Positions 1 to 5,521 of a stretch of DNA of 5,521 nt are shown here, piece by piece. The position numbers and the translations under genes are program-made. Below the pieces are notes generated by a model. The model saw only the letters and a program-made list of their open reading frames with translations, made no database searches and was not told the DNA's origin. The stretch comes from Neptuniibacter sp. Lineage in GTDB: Bacteria > Pseudomonadota > Gammaproteobacteria > Pseudomonadales > Balneatricaceae. Each line of letters begins with the position of its first letter. The stretch's first letter is position 1. Location: the NCBI GenBank assembly GCA_030149405.1, contig JASBRM010000386.1, positions 1 through 5,521 on the forward strand, in the 5' to 3' direction.

Positions 1-181
1 CAACCACTGGGTGATTCAAAAGATAGTTATGCATGGAGGTAGAGCTTTTCGAAAAACAGAATGCAGCAAGCAACACAAAGCAAGTAGTAGGCAGTACCGG
101 AAGGAAAGCTCCAATGATCCCAAGCGCTAAACTGATAAAGCCTGCCAGCAAATAGATTGTTCTGATTATTTGTTTGCTCAT
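1..181 (-). CDS. ybaN: YbaN/DUF454 family inner-membrane protein (N-terminal part, cut by window edge)
   Basis: Reading the minus strand from the ATG at 181-179 gives 60 residues with no stop before the window ends, starting MSKQIIRTIYLLAGFISLAL. Residues about 5-27 form a first membrane segment. They are followed by the family signature GIIGAFLPVLPTT (about 21-33), a second hydrophobic stretch FVLLAAFCF, and then SKSS...MHNYLLNHP. E. coli YbaN has the same order ([28 protein letters not shown]). YbaN is about 125 residues, so roughly half is present. It is a small multi-spanning inner-membrane protein whose biochemical function is not known to me. The ATG is chosen because it matches the family N-terminus; only a weak GAG lies about 10 nt upstream. 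One family position, the Pro after PTT, is Cys here. The gene points away from everything else in the window. Confidence 0.88.
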   Translation of the reverse strand, partial: MSKQIIRTIYLLAGFISLALGIIGAFLPVLPTTCFVLLAAFCFSKSSTSMHNYLLNHPVV

Positions 182-540
182 TGCTTGTCGCTCATTCAGA
201 CATTTACTAAATGATCCTGCGAACAAGTCCCGTTAGTCTTCTGTAATGCTCACCCAGAAGCTCTACGAGACTTATTCTAGCTTCCTTAAGCATAGACTGT
301 CTGAGCGAAATAAAACTGGATAGATCCACCAATACGTTGCAATTTTTAAAACAGTTTCAATGTATCCATTCAGTTGTCGTTTGCCTAAAAGATTCAGAAG
401 CAGGTTTACGAAGAGCAGCATATGATGAGGTTAGTTGGTCAGAATGGTACTCCATTGGGGCACTGAATTGATATTGCAGCAGAGTTCTTTGCTCTTAGCT
501 GGTTGTTTGTTATGAGCAAAGTTGGTTCAAGTTTCCAAAA
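182..540. other. Gene-poor region upstream of ybaN
   Basis: Apart from the putative ybaN promoter I see no RNA gene, mobile element or confident coding region. On the plus strand one frame stays open from 247 to the TGA at 469-471. It has no ATG or GTG start (TTG at 337 is the only usable one) and ends with a protein-like stretch including EAGLRRAAYDEVSWSEWYS. I do not recognise it as a family. It could be a remnant of a decayed gene, but this is not secure enough to call a CDS. Confidence 0.4.
274..303 (-). promoter_or_regulatory. Putative sigma70 promoter for ybaN
   Basis: On the minus strand a CAGACA box (298-303; four of six matches to TTGACA) is followed after 18 nt by TAGAAT (274-279; five of six matches to TATAAT). 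Transcription would start near 267 and leave a leader of about 85 nt before the ybaN ATG at 181. The match is by eye only, and such matches are common in AT-rich DNA. Confidence 0.3.
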
Positions 541-774
541 GTGCTGAATCATTATGGTGCTTGGGCCGCATTTTGGTGCGCACTATTCTTGTGCGCACCG
601 TCTGTGTGCGTAGGATTCGGTTTTTTCTATTTTACAAACGACCTAGGCATTACGTGCAAACATGAGAGGGGAGGGATATTGTCTTTTATATTAGAAATTA
701 CTGAAAGAATTCCCATTGGCTTCTATCTCGGGGTCTGGCTGTTGTTATGTAGGAGAATGTCTTATCTCAATTAA
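541..774 (+). CDS. Doubtful small hydrophobic protein, unrecognised
   Basis: A 77-codon frame begins at GTG 541 and ends at TAA 772-774. The translation has a hydrophobic segment at about 7-30 (AAFWCALFLCAPSVCVGFGF), a polar middle (TNDLGITCKHERGG), and a second hydrophobic stretch near the C-terminus (IGFYLGVWLLLC) followed by Arg-Arg. A small two-helix membrane protein is therefore conceivable. Against it: no Shine-Dalgarno sequence precedes the GTG, no family is recognised, and a strong palindrome (575-599) lies inside it. The same frame upstream is interrupted by stops at 469-471 and 496-498, so it could also be the tail of a decayed longer gene. I cannot assign a function. Confidence 0.25.
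   Translation: MLNHYGAWAAFWCALFLCAPSVCVGFGFFYFTNDLGITCKHERGGILSFILEITERIPIGFYLGVWLLLCRRMSYLN
575..599. repeat. Perfect 9-bp GC-rich inverted repeat
   Basis: GGTGCGCAC (575-583) and its exact reverse complement GTGCGCACC (591-599) flank a 7-nt spacer, TATTCTT. No T-run follows on either strand, so it is not a typical intrinsic terminator. A dyad operator, or a distal activator site for the sigma54-type promoter about 230 bp downstream, fits the context better, but no regulator can be named. Confidence 0.6.
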
Positions 775-810
775 GTATCCAAACACTGTGTATAGTATTT
801 AAAGGTATTC

Positions 811-826
811 TGGCTTGCCTTTTGCT
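811..826 (+). promoter_or_regulatory. Putative sigma54 (RpoN) promoter of the chemoreceptor gene
   Basis: The sequence TGGCTTGCCTTTTGCT matches the RpoN consensus TGGCACG-N4-TTGC(A/T) except at two positions (AC replaced by TT). It keeps the invariant GG (812-813) and GC (824-825) exactly 10 nt apart. Transcription would start around 836-838, giving a leader of about 170 nt to the ATG at 1007. A promoter of this type would need an enhancer-binding activator; the palindrome at 575-599 is at a plausible distance. Found by eye, not by a scored search. Confidence 0.5.
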
Positions 827-995
827 TTTATAGTTTCTTATAGAACGCTTTTTTTAACAGCATTGTCTTGATCTTTTGGTGGGTGTTATCGGATGAAATA
901 TTTATGCAATTGCCAATAGTTACAAGATATAGAAGGTTTACGTTTGTGAGTGTTAACGGTAAAGATAATGGGTTATTAACGTTCGTTGAAATGTT

Positions 996-1000
996 AAGGA
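996..1000 (+). promoter_or_regulatory. Ribosome binding site that decides the receptor start
   Basis: AAGGA (996-1000) lies directly against the ATG at 1001 but 6 nt before the ATG at 1007. The second spacing is normal and the first is not, so 1007 is the preferred start and the product begins MKIKTKM. Confidence 0.7.
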
Positions 1001-1006
1001 ATGACT

Positions 1007-3331
1007 ATGAAAATTAAAACGAAAATGATTTTGGGAAGTTGTTTGCTTGTTCTACTTCCCGGCATTTTGATTGGTGCGTTAATCGGCGTTTCAGTTTCTA
1101 AATCGTCTTCCCAGGCTCTGGAAAAGGCGGCAGCGAAGGAGCTTCTGGCTGTTCGAGAGGTCACTCGACAATCCATCGAAACATACTTTCAAGGTGTCGA
1201 AAATCAGATCATTAACATGAGCCAATCGAATGAATCTGTGGCGGCTATGTCTGACTTTTCCCATGCTTTTGGATCTTACTTTAAGGGAAAAAACGCGAAA
1301 AATTTCGACGAAAAAAAGCAGAACATCAAATCGTTCTATGAGCAACAATTTAATAAACGCTACATTGAACTTAATAATGGCAAAAGTTCTGATATTGACG
1401 GGCTATTCAATCAGCTCAGTAACACTACAGTCGTTCTGCAAAACAGTTATATCGCAGAAAACCCCAATCCGCTGGGTGAAAAAGATAAACTCATGCAAGC
1501 CGGGAAAGTGCATTACGACAGAACCCACGCAAAATATCACCCGTTTTTCCGGGATGTTCTTCAGCGCTTTGGTTACTACGATATCTTCTTAGTTAGCGCC
1601 GAGACTGGACACATTGTTTATTCGGTGTTTAAAGAACTGGATTACGCAACATCGCTTAAAGATGGCCCTTATGCGGACAGCGGCATTGCAGATGCCTATC
1701 GCGCTGCATTGAAACAACCTAGGGGTAATGCGGTAATAACTGATTTTGATCCTTATTTACCTTCTTATGATGCGCATGCTGCATTCACCGCAGCTCCCAT
1801 ATACAGGGATGAAAAGTTGTTGGGAGTCCTGATTTTTCAGCTACCTGTTGATGAAATTGATGTCATCATGACTCATGAAGAGAAGTGGAAAAATGTAGGC
1901 TTAGGCAACAGCGGAGAAACCTATCTGGTGTCTGAAGATGGCACCATGAGAAGCAACCGACGTGCTTTCGTAGAAGACCCAGAAAATTATTTGCAGGCCA
2001 TGCGTGAATTAGGTCTGGATGAAAATACGGTTCAAAAAATAAAAGCAAATGGTAACAGTATGGGTATCCAGCCTGTGGATACTGAAGGATTTCATGCTGC
2101 ACTCGCGGGTGAATCTGGGGTAAAGGTATTTGAGGATTACCGTGGAGTTCCGGTGATGTCGGCGTTTGCTCCGGTTGAAATCGCAGGGTTGAATTGGGTG
2201 CTGATGAGTGAAATAGAAGAAGCTGAGGCGACCGCTTCCGTTTCCGCCATTCAGACAAGCATGTTAACCACATTGCTTATATCGGTTGCGTGTCTCGCAG
2301 CATTGGCTGCCATTCTAGGGATAACCTTTGCCAAGGTTGTCGTTAATCCGATTAACGAAACGGTAAATCTGGTGCGTGATATTGCCGAAGGTGAAGGTGA
2401 TCTGAGACAGCGCCTGCCTCACAAAGGTAATTCTGAGTTAGATGAGTTAGCGCTTTGGTTTAACCGGTTTATGGATGATCTGCAGAAGATCATCGGAGAC
2501 ATCCAGTCATCGTCGACGTTGCTTGCTTCTGCATCCACAGAGCTTGCCCACAACGCACAACAGACGGGTCATCAATCACAAGATCAGGTGAATAAAAGTA
2601 CTGAGGTTGCAACGAGTACTAATCAGTTGTCTTCTGCCATTCGTGAAGTTGCTATGAATACGCAAACGGCGGATGAATTGTCTAAATCTGCTCAGGATGG
2701 CGCTGAACAAGGCAGCAATATGATTGTGAGTTCTGCCTCTTCTATTGATGGTCTTGCGGGCGAAATCAGTAAGTCTGCAAATGTCATCAACCAGTTGCGA
2801 CAGGATGTGTCCAATATTGAGACAGTGTTGGACGTCATTGAAGAAATTGCGGACCAGACGAATTTGCTGGCACTGAATGCGGCGATAGAAGCAGCCAGAG
2901 CGGGTGAACAGGGCCGTGGCTTCTCTGTAGTAGCCGATGAAGTCAGAACTCTGGCTTCGCGTACACGCAGCTCTACCGATGAAATTAAGCAGATGATTGA
3001 AGTTCTGCAGAAGGGTGCAGAGAAAGCTGTTTCCGTTATGATGGCCAGCCAGGAAACGGCTAACGGTTGTGTTGAACAAAGTGAATCAGTGAAAGCGAAC
3101 TTTGCATTCATACGCGAAAGCGTGGATCAAATGACGGACATGATGTCACAGATTTCTGCTTCTACCGAAGAACAAAGTGCTGCGGTTGAGGAAGTGAACA
3201 GAAATATTTCTGAAATGACAGACGGCATGCACGTTACCGCTCAGGGCGCGGAACAGTCTTTGGCGGCGGCTAATGAACTTGCTGCTATTTCTGATCAGAT
3301 GCAAGCTCTAAGTGGCCGTTACAAGGTTTAA
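1007..3331 (+). CDS. Methyl-accepting chemotaxis protein with periplasmic Cache sensor
   Basis: A 774-residue transmembrane chemoreceptor that should signal through CheW/CheA to the flagellar motor. Its order is: cytoplasmic Lys-rich tip; first membrane helix (about 6-28); long periplasmic region (about 30-415); second helix (about 420-442); HAMP domain (about 443-496); and the coiled-coil signalling domain to the C-terminus. The periplasmic part looks like a double Cache domain: [20 protein letters not shown] (about 188-207) in the distal half and [20 protein letters not shown] (about 300-319) in the proximal half. The hairpin tip carries the near-invariant [20 protein letters not shown] (619-638) and [12 protein letters not shown]. 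About 20 heptads lie on each side of the tip, suggesting the 40H class. The C-terminus (SGRYKV) has no CheR/CheB-tethering pentapeptide. The ligand cannot be read from the sequence. An alternative start at 1001 adds two residues but fits the ribosome binding site badly. It is probably transcribed alone: a promoter-like site lies upstream and a terminator follows at once. Confidence 0.96.
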   Translation: MKIKTKMILGSCLLVLLPGILIGALIGVSVSKSSSQALEKAAAKELLAVREVTRQSIETYFQGVENQIINMSQSNESVAAMSDFSHAFGSYFKGKNAKNFDEKKQNIKSFYEQQFNKRYIELNNGKSSDIDGLFNQLSNTTVVLQNSYIAENPNPLGEKDKLMQAGKVHYDRTHAKYHPFFRDVLQRFGYYDIFLVSAETGHIVYSVFKELDYATSLKDGPYADSGIADAYRAALKQPRGNAVITDFDPYLPSYDAHAAFTAAPIYRDEKLLGVLIFQLPVDEIDVIMTHEEKWKNVGLGNSGETYLVSEDGTMRSNRRAFVEDPENYLQAMRELGLDENTVQKIKANGNSMGIQPVDTEGFHAALAGESGVKVFEDYRGVPVMSAFAPVEIAGLNWVLMSEIEEAEATASVSAIQTSMLTTLLISVACLAALAAILGITFAKVVVNPINETVNLVRDIAEGEGDLRQRLPHKGNSELDELALWFNRFMDDLQKIIGDIQSSSTLLASASTELAHNAQQTGHQSQDQVNKSTEVATSTNQLSSAIREVAMNTQTADELSKSAQDGAEQGSNMIVSSASSIDGLAGEISKSANVINQLRQDVSNIETVLDVIEEIADQTNLLALNAAIEAARAGEQGRGFSVVADEVRTLASRTRSSTDEIKQMIEVLQKGAEKAVSVMMASQETANGCVEQSESVKANFAFIRESVDQMTDMMSQISASTEEQSAAVEEVNRNISEMTDGMHVTAQGAEQSLAAANELAAISDQMQALSGRYKV

Positions 3332-3352
3332 GTCTTAAGGTCTTTCGCAATA

Positions 3353-3407
3353 AAAAAGCCCGCCTTCTGAGATGTCGAAGTTGAACACCTTAGAAGGCGG
3401 GCTTTTT
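3353..3407. terminator. Bidirectional intrinsic terminator between convergent genes
   Basis: AAAAAGCCCGCCTTCT (3353-3368) is the exact reverse complement of AGAAGGCGGGCTTTTT (3392-3407): a 16-bp stem with a 23-nt loop. On the plus strand the GC-rich stem ends in TTTTT and lies 21 nt after the receptor stop. On the minus strand it ends in a run of six T and lies about 50 nt after the aspartoacylase stop. It can serve both genes. Confidence 0.93.
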
Positions 3408-3455
3408 AATGTTGCTGGCAAGACCATTACAGTAAAAGCACAACTTCAGCTCAAG

Positions 3456-4361
3456 TCAGAGCGGACTATCATTCATAAGATTAATACTGATCTTTTCCAT
3501 AAAGCTAAGCCCCACATTTTGATCATAATAAGCCGCTTCGTTTATGAAGGCCCCGTAAACAGCTGCATCACCATCATAAGGGATGGTTTCACCGCTTAAG
3601 GTAATAAACAGAGGGTCTCCAGGCTTAATCTCTTCATAATCTTTATTTTGAAGGTTGGGGTGGATCATTGCTGTAATCTCACCTTCGGAATCCTCCGGTA
3701 ATGAGATCTTCTCAATAAATTGGTAACCGTCCATTTGTGTCGGTAAATCAATGGCTTGTCCAGTATTCCTCAGTTCCAGATAATCCAATGCATGCATTAC
3801 GGCTGTATGGGTATCTGAATAGACTTCGTAATTCAGCAAACCCTGAGCGATTGGGCCAACCTCAATGAGGAAACCATTCAAACGACCTAAAGAAGTAAGA
3901 AAATTATCTTTCATACGGTCACATGGATTAAAAAACAGCTTTGCCTCTGGCATCTTCTGTTTTATGTAGAATGCCATTCCAACTACGAGAGGGTCGTCAG
4001 TGTTAAAAATTAACGACATTCCCATGTTTGCCGTAGTGGTGTGTAGATCAAGAATAAAATCGACTCTGGGGTCTTCTTTAGGGCCCAATAGTGCATTTAA
4101 TGATTTTGCACGTTGTTGTTCGTAGCCATTGAGGTCAGGGTTTTTCAGGTCTCGTGCATTAAATTGTCGATTAAGATCCTGATCGATATAGCGGCGAACT
4201 TCTTGATTAGCTTTCGGGTTTGTTAAATGCAGCTCTGTTGCAAAACTGTTGCGGTCAACTTCTTCGGGGCATTTGGACCAATGCTTTATTAGGTGTACAC
4301 CCGTTAGTTCATTTCCATGGGTACCGCCGGTAATGGCGACGTGCTTTATCGTATCAATCAT
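3456..4361 (-). CDS. Aspartoacylase (N-acyl-aspartate amidohydrolase) family protein
   Basis: A zinc-dependent hydrolase of the succinylglutamate desuccinylase/aspartoacylase family, expected to split N-acetyl-aspartate or a similar N-acyl amino acid into carboxylate and free amino acid in the cytoplasm. Numbered from the ATG at 4361 (301 residues): GGTHGNELTG supplies zinc ligands His15 and Glu18; RYIDQDLNRQF holds Asn64 and Arg65; DLHTTTANMG gives the third ligand, His107; FLIEVGP carries the catalytic Glu167. The C-terminal domain includes IHPNLQ, KPGDP and FINEAAYY (tyrosines 278-279). Similarity to human ASPA is strong over the whole length and in almost the same register (313 residues in human). 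Two pocket positions differ: Thr108 where human has Asn117, and Ser157 where human has Arg168. Neither possible start has a clear Shine-Dalgarno sequence. I prefer the ATG because the other, a GTG at 4391-4389, adds ten charged residues (MLRFEKNKKF) ahead of the conserved core. No metabolic neighbour indicates its substrate. Confidence 0.92.
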   Translation of the reverse strand: MIDTIKHVAITGGTHGNELTGVHLIKHWSKCPEEVDRNSFATELHLTNPKANQEVRRYIDQDLNRQFNARDLKNPDLNGYEQQRAKSLNALLGPKEDPRVDFILDLHTTTANMGMSLIFNTDDPLVVGMAFYIKQKMPEAKLFFNPCDRMKDNFLTSLGRLNGFLIEVGPIAQGLLNYEVYSDTHTAVMHALDYLELRNTGQAIDLPTQMDGYQFIEKISLPEDSEGEITAMIHPNLQNKDYEEIKPGDPLFITLSGETIPYDGDAAVYGAFINEAAYYDQNVGLSFMEKISINLMNDSPL

Positions 4362-4427
4362 AAATTTTTTATTTTTCTCAAACCTGAGCACTACAAGCTA
4401 GCGGTTACTGCAGAATAACTAGTCTCG

Positions 4428-4784
4428 TTAAGCTCGTTCCTTGAATTCAATATCGGTCTTCACTTCTGCACAATATTCAGCTGTAGGCCTTGCTAACAGA
4501 CGTGGAATATCTATGGGATTATCAGATTCTAAACAGAATCCATAAGTACTTAACCGTATACGCTCCAAGGATTGTACTATTTTGGAGAGCAATTTTTGCT
4601 CTGGATCTAAAATTCGTAATGAAATAGTACATTCTTCTTCTCAGGATGTTCTATCAGGCTCGGCGTTGAAATGCTGGTGCCCGATGTGTGATCGGTACAA
4701 AAACTCTTCTTACAAAGTTTTCCTTGAGTTGAATATTTTTCCCAATGTTTAACGAAAAAAGTTATGTCTGATCAAAATTGTCAT
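4428..4784 (-). pseudogene. dksA: DksA/TraR-family transcription factor gene with three in-frame stops
   Basis: Read in one frame from ATG 4784-4782 to TAA 4430-4428, the minus strand aligns without gaps to E. coli DksA residues 37-148 by my hand alignment. Matches include FFR near the start, PDR at the coiled-coil tip (the Asp74 equivalent kept, Ala76 replaced by Thr), EEE...LR...KLL.KI, YGFC, and RLLARPTAEYC near the end. The frame is broken by TAA (4751-4749, at Arg42), TAA (4712-4710, at Val55) and TGA (4643-4641, at Gln78), with no frameshift. Of the four zinc-finger cysteines only the first and third remain (Cys, Ser, Cys, Val), as in zinc-independent DksA2-type paralogues. The N-terminal extension of E. 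coli DksA is absent. DksA binds the RNA polymerase secondary channel and works with ppGpp; this copy should not make a full protein. The segment after the TGA (about 70 codons) has no ATG start. It lies 66 nt upstream of the aspartoacylase on the same strand. Confidence 0.85.
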
Positions 4785-4791
4785 TTACTTT

Positions 4792-4815
4792 GGCTGTTTA
4801 TGTAAGTAAACAGCC
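4792..4815. repeat. Perfect 9-bp inverted repeat in the divergent control region
   Basis: GGCTGTTTA (4792-4800) and TAAACAGCC (4807-4815) are exact reverse complements around a 6-nt spacer, TGTAAG. No T-run follows on either side, so a terminator is unlikely. The dyad ends 7 nt before the ATG of the dksA-like remnant and about 208 nt before the acyl-CoA dehydrogenase start. It could be an operator for either gene, or a leader hairpin of the remnant. It does not match the PsrA, FadR or Zur consensus as I know them. Confidence 0.55.
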
Positions 4816-5023
4816 TCTCAATCCCTCGTAATTATTGACCTTGGTGGTTTCTGGAATCTTTTGTCAGTAAAACTGGTGGGTTTTGTCATTGGCGGATCAT
4901 GCCCTTTGAACCAAGCTTAATAAAACCAATATCGCATAGCTGGATCAGAAAAATGTTCAGCGGAACTATCAGTATTACCCTCCATGAACTGGTAGTCATA
5001 ACAAGAATGATGAGGATGATGTA
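4816..5023. promoter_or_regulatory. Upstream region of the acyl-CoA dehydrogenase gene
   Basis: This stretch should hold the acyl-CoA dehydrogenase promoter, but I find no convincing -35/-10 pair; TTGAAC (4906-4911) with TATCGC (4930-4935) is the best and is weak. The octamer TTTTGTCA occurs twice (4859-4866 and 4881-4888), 22 bp apart. GAGGA (5012-5016) lies 7 nt before the ATG at 5024 and is a good ribosome binding site. Confidence 0.45.
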
Positions 5024-5521
5024 ATGCCAGAATATAAAGCGCCACTTCGTGACATGGATTTTGTACTGAACGAAGTATTGAATGCAGAGCAGCACTATCA
5101 GAGCCTGCCAGGGTGCGAAGATGCGACTCCGGATATGGTGTCTGCGATCATGGAAGAGGGTGCTAAATTTGCCGAGCGTGTTCTTTCACCATTGAATCAG
5201 ATTGGCGACCAGCAGGGCTGCCAGTGGAGTGATGGTGCCGTAACAACTCCGGAAGGATTTAAAGATGCCTATCAACAGTTTGTTGAAGGTGGTTGGCCAT
5301 CGCTGGCTCATGAAGAGGAGTGGGGTGGTCAGGGTTTGCCTGAATCCATCGGTATCATCATCAACGAAATGGTTGGCACAGCCAACTGGTCCTGGAGTAT
5401 GTATCCGGGTCTGAGTCATGGTGCGATGAATACGCTGGATGCTCACGGCACCGATGAGCAGAAAGAAACTTATCTGACCAAACTGGTATCTGGTGAGTGG
5501 ACCGGCACGATGTGCCTGACC
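5024..5521 (+). CDS. Acyl-CoA dehydrogenase (N-terminal 166 residues, cut by window edge)
   Basis: An FAD-dependent enzyme that introduces the alpha-beta double bond into acyl-CoA, the first step of fatty-acid beta-oxidation. The visible part begins MPEYKAPLRDMDFVLNEVLN and contains the alpha-helical N-terminal domain with FAERVLSPLN (about 49-58), GWPSLA (90-95), WGGQGLP (100-106) and YPGLSHGAMNTL (about 127-138). It stops just inside the beta-domain motif EWTGTMCLT, where the family normally continues EP and contacts FAD and substrate. The catalytic glutamate would lie well beyond the window. This subgroup, which carries an extra C-terminal domain and includes FadE- and DmdC-like enzymes, is usually about 590-600 residues. 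The N-terminus strongly resembles the long-chain acyl-CoA dehydrogenases of marine and pseudomonad Gammaproteobacteria. The start is supported by GAGGA 7 nt upstream and by an in-frame stop at 4985-4987. The exact chain length of the substrate cannot be told from this part. Confidence 0.95.
   Translation, partial: MPEYKAPLRDMDFVLNEVLNAEQHYQSLPGCEDATPDMVSAIMEEGAKFAERVLSPLNQIGDQQGCQWSDGAVTTPEGFKDAYQQFVEGGWPSLAHEEEWGGQGLPESIGIIINEMVGTANWSWSMYPGLSHGAMNTLDAHGTDEQKETYLTKLVSGEWTGTMCLT

Larger units (their letters stand above)
775..1006. promoter_or_regulatory. Control region and leader of the chemoreceptor gene
   Basis: This AT-rich stretch separates the doubtful frame ending at 774 from the receptor start at 1007. 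It holds the sigma54-type promoter at 811-826, an overlapping weak sigma70-like pair (TTGCCT 815-820 and TATAGA 839-844, 18 nt apart), a T-run at 849-855, and the ribosome binding site at 996-1000. I looked for the sigma28 flagellar box (TAAA...GCCGATAA), common ahead of chemoreceptor genes, and did not find a credible copy in the plus orientation. Confidence 0.5.

Noticed and set aside
838..856. Short TTCT-AGAA hairpin followed by a T-run as a terminator
   Set aside because: The stem is only about four AT-rich pairs, too weak for an intrinsic terminator, and it lies just after the likely receptor promoter.
994..1348. Minus-strand open frames over the start of the chemoreceptor gene
   Set aside because: They lie antisense to a strongly supported coding sequence, have no recognisable motif and no ribosome binding site.
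1866..3111. Several minus-strand frames of 135-167 codons inside the chemoreceptor gene
   Set aside because: Compositional shadows of the receptor reading frame; their translations resemble no protein family.
3372..3599. Plus-strand frame of 75 codons after the receptor
   Set aside because: It starts within the terminator loop and overlaps the well-supported aspartoacylase on the other strand.
4641..4751. Reassigned stop codons or selenocysteine in the dksA-like frame
   Set aside because: The chemoreceptor uses TAA and the aspartoacylase uses TGA as ordinary stops, both TAA and TGA would need recoding here, and no selenocysteine-insertion hairpin is apparent.
4835..4863. TTGACC as a -35 box for the acyl-CoA dehydrogenase
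   Set aside because: No acceptable -10 sequence lies 16-18 nt downstream.
4886..5446. Minus-strand frames across the acyl-CoA dehydrogenase start
   Set aside because: They run antisense to an evident acyl-CoA dehydrogenase and its leader, with no family similarity.

Overview
The window looks like a piece of a gammaproteobacterial chromosome, probably from a marine, moderate-GC lineage of the Oceanospirillales/Alteromonadales type. This is inferred from the gene families: a YbaN-type membrane protein, a large Cache-domain chemoreceptor, a DksA-family remnant, and an acyl-CoA dehydrogenase whose N-terminus resembles those of hydrocarbon- and fatty-acid-degrading marine Gammaproteobacteria. No rRNA, tRNA, insertion sequence or CRISPR array is visible.

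Layout from left to right. (1) Positions 1-181, minus strand: the N-terminal half of a YbaN/DUF454 inner-membrane protein, running off the left edge, with a plausible sigma70 promoter upstream. (2) About 182-1006: gene-poor. It holds one doubtful short membrane-protein frame (541-774), a strong 9-bp GC-rich palindrome (575-599), and a close match to a sigma54 promoter (811-826) pointing at the next gene. (3) 1007-3331, plus strand: a complete methyl-accepting chemotaxis protein with a large periplasmic Cache sensor, HAMP and signalling domains. (4) 3353-3407: a strong 16-bp-stem terminator shared by the two convergent genes. (5) 3456-4361, minus strand: an aspartoacylase strikingly like the animal ASPA/ACY3 enzymes. 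(6) 4428-4784, minus strand: a DksA-family gene that carries three in-frame stop codons but no frameshift across about 112 codons aligned to E. coli DksA. It is best called a pseudogene. (7) 4785-5023: a divergent control region with a perfect 9-bp inverted repeat. (8) 5024 to the right edge, plus strand: the first 166 residues of an acyl-CoA dehydrogenase.

The genes do not form an obvious pathway. The receptor is a stand-alone unit between its own promoter and terminator. The aspartoacylase lies just downstream of the dead dksA paralogue and may once have shared its transcript. The acyl-CoA dehydrogenase is divergent and belongs to fatty-acid beta-oxidation. I see no convincing new multi-gene system. 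The most notable items are the stop-riddled but frame-intact DksA paralogue, the sigma54 promoter with a distal palindrome ahead of the receptor, and the aspartoacylase with altered substrate-pocket positions.
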